A program made the translations under genes and the position numbers. This document shows, piece after piece, positions 55,300-64,000 of a stretch of DNA of 64,000 nucleotides; position 1 is the first letter of the stretch; each line of letters begins with the position of its first letter. The stretch spans positions 124,001 to 188,000 of the forward strand of contig JAIQDT010000169.1 in assembly GCA_021521415.1 (NCBI GenBank), in the 5' to 3' direction. The DNA is from Bidens hawaiensis (lineage: Eukaryota > Streptophyta > Magnoliopsida > Asterales > Asteraceae). The notes beneath the pieces were generated by a model. It saw only the letters and a program-made list of their open reading frames with translations, did not search any database and had not been told where the DNA came from.

Positions 55300-57210
55300 T
55301 TAAGTAACTCCTTGGGAAATGATATTACTATTCAGTTAATAGCTTTTTAGAAGCTTCAAAATATTTTCAAATGAAAATTGATCCAACCTTTGGAAAATGA
55401 TAGGTAAATTGTTTTTGTGTGCCTAACGGGTGAAGTTATTAAGCTTAAAAGACTCTAGAACAGTCATTTATTTGTATGGTAGCTTTCCATGATGCGTAAA
55501 AGTTGAAGTGATATAAACTAAATATGCTAAACTTACCGTGGAGAGTCATTTGAAGAAATGTGCATGTCTCCATATACATCTCTCCGAAGGATAGGCAGAA
55601 AAGCAATTACCCAGTCATACACGAGCCCGTTAGTGTCTTGATCACCAAAAATATTGTGTTATTAAGTTATTGCAAAAAAAATATCTACAAAAGAGTTTAT
55701 TTTATCTTATTAAACTTTTGGTTTTAAATGTTTTAAAATATTAGAGGGTCAATCTAGAACTACAGAGATGGGGGCACACAAGTAAGTCCTGTCATGTCTC
55801 GAATGAAAGGCTTGTCAGTTCACTGGCTTGTAAGTCCAACGTTCAACCTTAAAGCTTAAACTCTTGTTTGTTTATATATAAAAATCTTTTGATCAAGCAC
55901 TAGGAGGTTGGAGTAAAATTGGGGTGATTTGGGGAAAGCCATATATGCTTTGAGAAGAGATAGGAGGCATCACAGGACCATGAGTGATGTTCATCTAAGC
56001 TTTATGCCGAACTGAATCTAAATCATATCACTGATGCAATGAAAATCATGCTAAGTATGTTACACTTGCTATTAACCTGTTTCTTTATGTCATAATAACG
56101 CTGAATATGAATCCTAGTGACAGCCTGTTAAACGATATGATTCCATGTTCGGATCTTTTCATAAAAAGGCGGCGTTTTTTACAGAAACTGAAATTTGATC
56201 ACAAAATTTACAAAAATTCAAGGGGGTTCTTTTGTGCGTTAATATTTTTTTGTTTTTATTTTATTTAGTGTATTTATTTTATTTTATTTCATTTTGTTTG
56301 TTTTATCTTGAAACCACTCTCCTCGAAACGTGTGATTTAACTGTGCCATTTTCAATATGTGTTTTAAATGATTTGGGTTGTCTGTAACTTTTGGGTCAAC
56401 TTACTTCTGAGCTGACAAATTGTTTTGAGCCCACTTAGGGTTCTCGGCCCATGAAAGTTGGGGGCGGGGGTATAAGTTGATCCCAACTCCATTATTGTTC
56501 TCCATTCTCTCAAAAAATTTTCGTCTTCCTCAAACCCTTATGCCAGCCGAGAACTGTCACACACATAATCTAATTAACTGATTTTACTATTCGTGCATGT
56601 TAATTCATAGGTAAACGAGCAAAGGCTCAAGCTAATGTGTTTGTGAAATTTGTGTTCTTGAAGGAATTGACAGATGAATACCCGGATTTCATGAACTACG
56701 AGGAGTTATGGATCATTAGGATCAATGATTTAAGAGTTTATTTGGATGTTTAAGTTATATGTTGGAAATTACTGAACCTGTTGCAGGTTTAATGGAGATC
56801 TCGGTGATTTGGAGAAGACGACGGTCATTACAAGAAGGAACCCAAAGGGTTCTCTGTCCACATCTGTCAAGGAGTTGTCGATTGACTTTCATTGACCGAG
56901 ATCACCCAGCCTTGACCGAGAACTCTTGTTCTAGATTAGATGCTGACCGAGAACTCATGTTTTCGGTTAGATGTTGACAGAGAACTCACATTATTGACCG
57001 AGATCTCCCATGTGGACTTAAATTTCAGCATTGGGCATGATTACCTTGCAACAATTTTATTTGTGATCTTGTGGGCCAATAATGATATGTTGGGCCTGCT
57101 CATTAGTCCAATGGTCAAATCAATGAGAGACCATGTTTAAAAAAAATTAATCTGACTAACTTATCTTAAAATCAACCTATAGTCAAGTTTACATTTACTA
57201 ATTCGACTCG
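55300..57210 (+). promoter_or_regulatory. Sire-C spacer and extra-ORF leader
   Basis: 55300-56180 is the reverse-orientation counterpart of the Sire-B spacer (AAATTGATCCAACC, GGTGAAGTTATTAAG, TGCATGTCTCCATATACATC, AACCTGTTTCTTTATGTCAT). 56180-57210 is leader. At 56797-57003 there are at least five ACCGAGA(T/A)C or complementary words, the same as the arms of the LTR palindrome at 59861-59884. There is no recognisable ORF. Confidence 0.5.
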
Positions 57211-57220
57211 TTTGGTGCAG
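57211..57220 (+). promoter_or_regulatory. Splice-acceptor-like TTTGGTGCAG before the extra ORF
   Basis: TTTGGTGCAG immediately precedes TAATGGCTGATCAG, where the ORF starts. The Sire-B ORF has GTTTGTTGTGCAG in the same place. Conservation between otherwise diverged leaders suggests a 3' splice site for a subgenomic RNA, but the donor is unknown. Confidence 0.35.
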
Positions 57221-57222
57221 TA

Positions 57223-58658
57223 ATGGCTGATCAGGCTTTGTTAAAGTTTGTAGACACACATAATATTGCTGGACACTTACTTGATCCACCATTAGCTCAT
57301 AAGGAGTTCAAGTCTATGATAGTCGGCCTCAACACTTGCAGGATTTCTCACGCATTACGAGAAAGCCCTGTGATTTGTAGGAAGATGATCACTGATTTTT
57401 GGAACAATGCCTCAATCAATCCACGAGGTCTAGATGGAGCTGTGTCAATAGATTCCAAAGTACAAAAGAAGCCGGTAGTTATCACAGAGGCTACATAAGG
57501 GAGGTACTTCTGTTTGGTGATCAACCTGATTACCCAACGGAATACTCTACTATGGCTGTCTTTGAGATTCTCACCTGGATGGGTTATGAGGGTACTTATG
57601 CTCTAGCAATCAAGAAGTTATTTCACTCATACTGGAGGTTTTTGATACACACGTTCTTCACATGCGTGTCGGGAAGAAAGGGGGGATCTGACGAGATAAG
57701 TCATACTCAGATGTCTGCTAGTTTTGCTCTGATCATGGATTGGAATTACAACTATTCCAAGTTTATTTTCAATGATATGATGTGTAATCTGAAAGGGAAG
57801 AAGAAGGAGATGTTTCTCATGTATCCAAGATTTCTACAGATAATTTTTGATTCACACTACACCAAGCTCATCAAATCCGTTGATACCTTGGATATGAAAT
57901 CAATGGGACCCAACTCCTTTGGGTTAATGAAACAGTCCAGGAAAGGCTCCAAGATAGACTATCAGGGCCTTCATGCTCTCGAAAAGTTTGGTAGATTTGC
58001 TGAAACTAAAGCTGTACAAGTTATAGCTCAAGTTGCCGATGAACATGTCACACCAGTTCAAAGGCGTGATGTTGCCTTTGAGATCAGTTCAGATGAAGAA
58101 GAAGAGATAGAACATCGAGAGACAGATACTGCTCCGACTGCTGAGCAATTAAGTGATTTACAAGCTTTTAAAGAATTACTATAGCCAACTGCATTGAAGC
58201 ATCCTCAATCAGCTGCTGTAAATGAAGAAAATGATGATATCCTCAAGGAACCAGCCGCCGACCTCATTCCACGCAAACGAAAGAAGAAAGATCCGAGGTC
58301 TGGCGTCCTGGTCAGTGAACATGAAACAATCACACCAACAACAACCACAACCACTAGCCTGCAACCACATACTCATAAACCTGAGTCACATGCTCCTGAG
58401 ACTCAAGTTAAACTAAGTGCATCCACTGCTGAGCCACTGATTCAAGATCAGGTGTTTGATGACTTTGCTCATGATTTTGATTTTGAGTCAGATATTCCAC
58501 ACACAGATGAGACTAATATACCATTCAATGCTGCTCCCTCCGGCTCATCGGGTCCAGAAAATCAAGGTCAGTCAAGTTCAAATATTCCTGATAAGGTTGC
58601 CCAGATTCTTGCCATGCAAGAAAAATTTCTGCATAACAAAGGCAAGGGCATTGTCTAG
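57223..58658 (+). pseudogene. Extra ORF N-terminal domain and linker (Sire-C)
   Basis: The start MADQALLKFVDTHNIAGHLL is chosen because it is the first ATG after the CAG and matches the family's usual opening. A frameshift at about 57470-57490 separates it from the rest. Domain blocks: ISHALRESPVICRKMITDFW, LTWMGYEGTYALAIKKLFHS, YWRFLIHTFFTCVSGRKGGS, YSKFIFNDMM and MFLMYPRFLQIIFDSH. A TAG near 58182 interrupts the linker, which is acidic and Ser/Thr/Pro-rich (58194-58658). A short heptad-like segment follows at about 58660-58760 with two stops. Then comes the C-terminal domain. Homologous to 45309-46540. Function unknown. Confidence 0.7.
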
Positions 58659-58886
58659 AAGATACTCCGGTTGACGTACAAGCTCTCCAACGTCGAGTCT
58701 TTGAGCTCGAACAAGATTCTGTTGTTAAAGATGTACGTATTTAAGAATTGGAAGCTAGCAACACTATAAAGATTCCAAAATTAAAGAGCTTCAATCTAGC
58801 ATGGGTGAACTAACTGCTATCTATCTAGATCTCCAACAAAACTTGTTCCAAAATTTGGAGATGAGTTCAAAAGCAGTACTGATAAG

Positions 58887-59630
58887 GTGTCCAACGTTGA
58901 TCAAGGTGGTAGCTCTACCGCCCGTCCAGTAGAAAACATAGATGAGTCGGAGACACTAAAACAGTATATGTCTGCACCTCCAATCACCAAAGAGAAGTCA
59001 GATAGAGTTCAAAAGAAGCTGTTGGTTATGAAAAACTCAAATCAAAATGTCGTATCATCAGATCATCCATATAGGTTCGTTGTTACTTTTCCAAAGGGTT
59101 TTTCAGATAAATATGTTGATCGTTCGGGAGTTGTGTCATGGGGCTTCGACGCTAAAAAGAACATGTGGTGGGTTAAAAGGAAGTCCGGGACCACTGAGTA
59201 TTATAAGAAGATGAAAGACTTTGGTTCTTGGAACAAAATAGATCTCAGTGATTTGATAAACTCTCCATTCCACAATCCAACCAATGACAAACGCGGTAGG
59301 GATTTCTGGAACTTTCTGAAAAATCAAGTTGATTGAGGCTTTCCGACAATGCCAACTGCTAAGACATTCTTGAAGAAAGCAAAGGGGGTTGTGGATCCGA
59401 GAACAGGAAAGACAATTGTTAACGTCATGTGGCCTGCCACAAAGAAAACCACTTATATTCCTGTACCTAAAGCAATTCCAGATGGCACTTTGGACAACAT
59501 GAGGTTCTCGATGTATGATAGTGTAACTGCCACAGTTGTTAAATTAGAAAAGGGCAAAGGGCAATATAGATTTGTTGAAGTTTGGAGACAAGGATATCAA
59601 GACCCTCAGCACTTTTCAGATAATAGATGA
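58887..59630 (+). pseudogene. Extra ORF C-terminal domain (Sire-C)
   Basis: Two frames, 58887-59336 and 59349-59630, in the same phase with one stop between (NQVD-stop-GFPT). Blocks: HPYRFVVTFPKGFSDKYVDR, VVSWGFDAKKNMWWVKRKSG, WNKIDLSDLINSPFHNP, then FLKKAKGVVDPRTGKTIVNV, KTTYIPVPKAIPDGTL and VVKLEKGKGQYRFVEVWRQG. This aligns with the Sire-A ORF (VSWLYDSDLKVCIVKW, DPRTGWKKLILKVKPPK). Joined to the preceding segment it gives one protein of about 800 residues. No known catalytic motif is seen. Confidence 0.7.
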
Positions 59631-59760
59631 CCCGATATTTTAAGCGGCCGCAAAAGAATACCAAGCATGGTGGCTTCTATTATCAAGTACAGGTTTTAGG
59701 CTGGTGCATTGAAAGATGCTGACATTGATTACATGGAACATGATTAAAGACCAAGCTATA

Positions 59761-59775
59761 AACCAAGGGGGAGAT
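59761..59775 (+). other. Sire-C polypurine tract
   Basis: AACCAAGGGGGAGAT directly precedes the LTR start TGTTGGGCC. AAGGGGGAGATTGTTGG-like junctions are usual at copia 3' LTRs. It lies about 130 nt beyond the ORF stop. Confidence 0.85.
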
Positions 59776-60186
59776 TGTTGGGCCTAGATTGGAATGGTTT
59801 GTACTTAGTCTAGATGGAATTGGGCTGAGTATGTAATATGTGTTTGGGCCGTGTATGTAAACCGAGATCCTAAGGGATCTCGGTGGGCTTTTGGTTATCG
59901 TTGGGTTATTGGGCTAGTTTGGTTTGGTTCCCTTATATAGAACACTTTGTATAGGGTTTAGGGTTGTTCATTCACTTGTAAGTTTTGGCCGTCTAAGTGT
60001 TTACTAGACGAGGTTGTAATCGTTGTGCTTAAGCACCCGACGTATAATAATGCGTGTGTTTTAAAGCAATAATCTTTTTACTTGTTTGTGATATTTTGTA
60101 TTCTTGAATCACCGAGTATTGGATTTCCGCACCAATACCTGGTTTATTGATATCATACTAGTAGTGATCCAGATTCGGGACTTACA
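59776..60186 (+). repeat. Sire-C 3' LTR (411 bp)
   Basis: Termini TGTTGGGCCTAG and GGGACTTACA. A perfect palindrome lies at 59861-59884 (ACCGAGATCC, TAAG, GGATCTCGGT). There is a TATA-like CCCTTATATAGAACAC near 59930. The next base pairs belong to the Sire-D pol frame. Confidence 0.82.
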
Positions 60187-61140
60187 GCTTCACAGCCACC
60201 AGATGAGTCACTCGGGGACTCTCTTGATACCTAACACAAAGACAAACAACAAACATTATATCAGGGTGCGATGCAGTCAAATACATTAACGAACCAATAT
60301 TTGCTATGTACAGGGTCGGATCAATGGTATCCTCCAATTTGTCTGGTTACAAATTGTGAGCCCGGGAAGAGGAGTAGAATGGAATTTTCTGGCAGTTATC
60401 TTGAATCGGCTTAATACATCGTTCATATATTTTGTCTGATGAATAAAAATCCCATCGTCAGACCGATGAACCTGCAACCCTAAACATAAACTCATCTCTC
60501 CCATCGAGCTCATCTAGAACTTTGTTTGCATCGTCTTCTCAAAGTCCTTACATAACATTTCATTTGTTGAGCCAAGTATGATGTCATCAACATAAAGCTG
60601 GACAAGGAGCAAACCATTTGCGATCGTCTTGTAAAAGAGAGTACAATCAATAGTTCCTCGTTTGAAGTCGCTATCGATCAAATGGTCAGCTAGTGTGCTA
60701 TACCAAGCTCTAGGGGCTTGGTGAATACCATATAGAGCCTTGTTTAATTGGTAAACACGCTCGGGATAGTCAGGATCTTCAAAACCAAGAGGTTGCTTCA
60801 CATACACCTCTGAAGTTCCCTATTAAGAAACGCACTCATAACATCCATTTGATAAAGTTTGAAATTCTTAAAGGCTGCGTAGGCTAAACATACGTATAGC
60901 CTCCAGTCTCACAACCGGAGCATATACTTCTATATAATCCACACCCTCTTGCTGGTTAAAACCTTGCACCACCGATTGTGCTTTGTTACGAACGATGACC
61001 CCACGATCATCCTTTTTACATATAAAAACCCACTTTGTCGGGATAGACTTTTTAACACGATCCGGTTTATCAGTGAGATCCCAAATACCCGGTCGCACAA
61101 ACTGCTGTAACTCTTCTTGAATTGCTTCTACCCACGAAGA
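60187..61140 (-). pseudogene. Sire-D reverse transcriptase, decayed and cut
   Basis: Element-sense order: GIWDLTDKPDRVKKSIPTKW, VVQGFNQQEGVDYIEVYAPV (about 61098-60870), a frameshift in the MDV box region, [38 protein letters not shown], the catalytic [12 protein letters not shown] (about 60590), then a stop and MSSMGEMSLCLGLQVHRSDD. The frame ends abruptly at VTHLVAVK, where the Sire-C LTR begins; RNase H is missing from the window. Close to Sire-A in sequence. Non-functional. Confidence 0.85.
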
Positions 61141-62280
61141 ATATGGAAGAGCAATAAGAACACTTGCCGATTAAACTTGAGATAAAAAGCAGGTGTATCG
61201 AGTGATACTAATGTTTCCCGAAGCATGCATATCCGTGTATGCACACAATACTTTATCTTCGCATACGTTAGCAACTTGTCGTCGCGTTCGAACACTGCAG
61301 TTGACATCACATATTATATTGTCCTGAGGATGATACAAATTAATCCGAAAGGTCGGATTCTCAGGAACTGCAACATTTTTTATAGATTGGTGACATTTTC
61401 TTCAGCCGATTGATCATTCAAAGGTTAAGAAGATTCTCCGACATGTAGCTCATAAATATCTTGAGTTTCAATTAATGGAGCAGATGAAGAATCTTCAAAG
61501 TCGGCATCGTCTGAAGAAATAGAAACATCATCAGATGTCTCAGTTTGATCGTATACCACATCATCATCATAAATAGAAGACATTGGTATGGAAAACATTT
61601 GTTCTTCCAAATACGCATGAACCATTTCTTCGGTTGGTACCTCAATCGACGAAATAAACGACTTAAATATACCCTCATAATCGAACATCTAATCAGGTCC
61701 CTTGCCAGCAAGTGTTGTAGTGTATCTTTGACAATCAACATGATACCATTCTTCTACACACCAGAAGAAAAGTTAAAGCCATGTTTCTTGGGTGACGCTT
61801 AACCAATAAAGTAACCTTCAATCGCCTTTTCTTTAAATTTACCCGCCTCACGTTTAAGCATCGTACAAGGACACCCAAATGGTTCAAGAAACTATAGGTT
61901 AGGCTTACGATTATTAAGCGGAACATAACTCGTCTTCTTGAGCTTTTTAACCGTTATAACACGATTCAAAGTATAGCAAGAAGTGTTCACAGCTTTATTC
62001 CAGAATTGGACAAGAAGCTTTGAATCCGCTAACATTGTTCTTGCTGCTTCAATCAGTGTTTTGTTCTTTCTCTCAACTACACAATTCTGTTATGGCACAT
62101 ACAGAACACTGTATTCCCGATGGATTCTCTTTTGAATACAGAAAAAGTTTAACATTATTCTTGAAATCCTTGCCATTAAAACTTCGAATTCATCTCACTT
62201 TATGTTTGTAAAGTGATTCGGTCTTGATGATCATATTCTTTACGAGAATAGGTGTATGATCCTTGGAACTCATAAATAAC
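61141..62280 (-). pseudogene. Sire-D integrase, decayed
   Basis: After SLYKHKVR (62190) several stops and shifts occur. Pieces still readable include the region equivalent to NGVAERRNRTLIEAARTML (near 62040-62100) and FNFSSGVxxWYHVDCQRYTT-like sequence near 61740-61790, followed by the acidic linker MFDYEGIFKSFISSIEVPTE (61688) to TQDIYELHVGESS (61425). It corresponds position by position to Sire-A integrase and linker. Confidence 0.65.
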
Positions 62281-63005
62281 ACCCATGAGAATATTGAATA
62301 GTCACCGATTATGACTAGACAATACAAATCTCCAGCAATTCTCAAATGATTCACTGGACCGAACAAACCAATATGAAGACGTTCCAAAGGAGTATCAATG
62401 GAATTAATCTGCTTCAACGGGTGTGACTTCTTCTTCATTGTTCCCTTCTTGCATGCAATACAGTGATCAGGCAATTTGAAATGTTTTAGTGAAACAACGT
62501 CCACTAAATCATTCGCCATTAAGTAATTTATCTTGTGAATATGAATATGACCCTTACGATTGTGCCACAATATTGAGTCTTTCTCTGTTGCTTTCGAGAC
62601 AAAATATGTTTCAATAGAAGAAGAAGAAGAAGAAGAAGAAGAAGAAGAAGAAGAAAATACATTAGAACTCATATTGAGTACATAAATATCATTCAATCGA
62701 GGAGATCTCACGAAAATTATATCTTCAGGAATGACGAAACTCGATTTATGGATAACACATTCCTTTTCGGTGAATAAAGTGGTAAACTTCTAATCACAAA
62801 TATGTGACACGTTTAACAGATTGTGATCCACTATAGCACAATAATTAACCCGCTCAGATGTAATACGCCCATTTGAGACTTCACCCTCTTTTGTTATCAT
62901 CTCGCCTTGATTACCAGCAAATGCTACGTACCCTCCTTGAATGTCCTTAACATTCGAAAGAAGATCAAGGTTTCTAGTGATGTGTAAAGAACATCCACTA
63001 TTCAT
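62190..63005 (-). pseudogene. Sire-D protease and GAG-pre-integrase, active-site change
   Basis: The frame at 63005 reads KWIMNSGCSLHITRN: the catalytic Asp of the DSG site is Asn. A stop follows at SHICD (62790). The second frame (62711-62190) has NDIYVLNMSSN, a serine tract coded by a GAA/TTC microsatellite (62617-62655), ILWHNRKGHIHIHKINYLM, HCIACKKGTMKKKSHP, LHIGLFGPV and the integrase start. Sire-A has DSG and a normal-length linker at these places. Confidence 0.82.
62617..62655. repeat. (GAA)13 microsatellite inside pol
   Basis: Thirteen uninterrupted GAA triplets, an in-frame expansion that codes for serine on the minus strand. Sire-A has only SSKISTS at the equivalent site. Confidence 0.95.
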
Positions 63006-64000
63006 TATCCATTTATCACCAAATATAATCCTTGACGAACTCCGTATAACAAGGTAATTGACTAGTTCAAAATAGTCTTGGGCACCTCTTTTGTTTCTTT
63101 CACATGATTGATAATGTTATACTTCACTTGTGATTGATGAACTTGAGTATAAGTCATAGGTTTCCTTGACTTTCTTCTAAGATAAGCATCTTTAATCATA
63201 TTTGAATCCTTATTATAAAAAATCGGTTTAACATGGTCAAACGATTTGTTCTTTACTTTAGACTTATTTATATTAACATGACCCATCTTTCATGGATTCA
63301 CATCATGAAACATGATATAAGTGTCATCAAGCTTGACTTGAGGTGGTTGTCTTTTCAAAAAAAAATTACCATAGGAACCTTAGGTGATTGTTGCTTGGTT
63401 AAAGGCTTTTCAGTCTTTTTTACCCTAGATCCACATTGTCGTGCAACGTGACCACGTTCACCACATGAGAAATAAGTTATCATATCCACAAAGGTATGTT
63501 GTGAGTCAAAATCAGTGTGTGAAACTTCGGGTTGAAAAGATACAATAAATACTTTAGAATCGTTCTATTGTTTAGAAAGTTTGTTCTTGTAAAATTCAAG
63601 ATTTGAACAATTTAAAATACTTTGTAGTATGTCTGTTCCAGTTGAATTAACAAATTTCACAGGTTCCAGAAATTTTACTTGATTTTTTTACTTAAGACTT
63701 AGAAACTGTCTTGTTAATCTACTTGGATTTTTCAAAAGCTTTTTCAAAGTCATTCAATCTTGACGTCTCATTATGAAAGACACTTTCAATCAATTCTTGT
63801 TTGGTCAAGTGCAAAGGGATGTTATTTTTATCAAATACTTTATTGACACCTTTTAACTTATAAACCCTCCCATTTTTTTCATCTCATTTGGATTGATGAA
63901 TCCCATTAAATCCTCATCAGAAATGATTGGTTTTGTGATTTCTTTTCACTCACTTTTGACATGTTTGAACCGTAGACCGCTTCTTCAAACTCATGATGTT
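63006..64000 (-). pseudogene. Sire-D gag, C-terminal part (runs off the window)
   Basis: Frames are broken, but a zinc knuckle is readable near 63434-63474 (CGERGHVARQC). AYLRRKSRKPMTYTQVHQSQ is near 63170, with VPKTILN at the end. These match AYLRRKSKKPVTYSQVAEQQ and VPKTEAWAAFLN of Sire-A gag. The upstream part of the element lies outside the window. Confidence 0.75.

Larger units (their letters stand above)
54880..60186 (+). mobile_element. Sire-C: 3' half of a Sirevirus-type element
   Basis: Plus-strand order: double-hairpin module (54992-55275), spacer homologous in reverse to that of Sire-B (55300-56180), leader with ACCGAGA(T/A)C words, extra ORF (57223-59630), polypurine tract and 3' LTR (59776-60186). 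The 5' LTR, gag and pol are absent. The right edge (60186/60187) cuts the Sire-D RT/RNase H frame, so Sire-C inserted there and its left part was later lost together with Sire-D RNase H. Confidence 0.7.

Overview
This window is transposon-dense nuclear DNA from a flowering plant. It has no cellular gene I can support, no rRNA or tRNA gene and no CRISPR array. Almost every recognisable protein is from an LTR retrotransposon: Ty1/copia of the Sirevirus (SIRE) lineage, Ty3/gypsy of the Athila and Tekay-like chromovirus lineages. The LTR styles and an extra open reading frame seen in several of the copia elements resemble what I remember from Asteraceae (daisy family) genomes. That host assignment is an inference; no search was run.

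Layout. 1-4385: LTR fragments, then the 5' LTR, primer-binding site and broken gag start of an Athila-type element on the + strand. 4386-11127: a reversed LTR with a 32-bp minisatellite, a decayed gypsy connection/integrase segment, a truncated LTR, a solo LTR of the same family (8343-9964) inside a tandem repeat, and a Tourist-like MITE (10226-10978, TSD TAA). 11128-18075: two head-to-tail reversed gypsy LTR-like blocks of about 3.5 kb, together flanked by TTAGT. 18081-21604: AT-rich DNA with a hAT-like MITE, a Helitron 3' terminus and an LTR end. 21685-23572 and 32203-33094: an Athila protease/RT/RNase H/integrase pseudogene, split by a recent Sirevirus insertion (Sire-A, 23578-32202, TSD CAATT). 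33095-34060: the CACTA end that breaks the Athila integrase. 34061-39631: a decayed CACTA exon, tandem arrays and a gypsy LTR end.

39632-64000 is a nested Sirevirus complex. Sire-D (minus strand; pol at 60187-64000, 3' ORF and LTR at 53906-54870 and on the far side of Sire-B) is interrupted by Sire-B (40763-53905, minus strand, a rearranged element without RT or integrase) and by Sire-C (about 54880-60186, plus strand, only its 3' half left).

How the parts work together. These elements use the order LTR-PBS-gag-protease-integrase-RT-RNase H, then a long spacer, an extra ORF in the position where sireviruses carry an env-like gene, PPT and LTR. Three features stand out. First, a roughly 150-nt double-hairpin module lies just after the pol stop in four element contexts and is tandemly doubled in three; its stems vary in sequence but keep pairing. 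Second, a two-domain protein of about 800 residues follows that spacer, complete in outline only in Sire-C. Third, each element family has its own palindromic word in the LTR, and the same word recurs in its internal non-coding segments, notably just upstream of the extra ORF.
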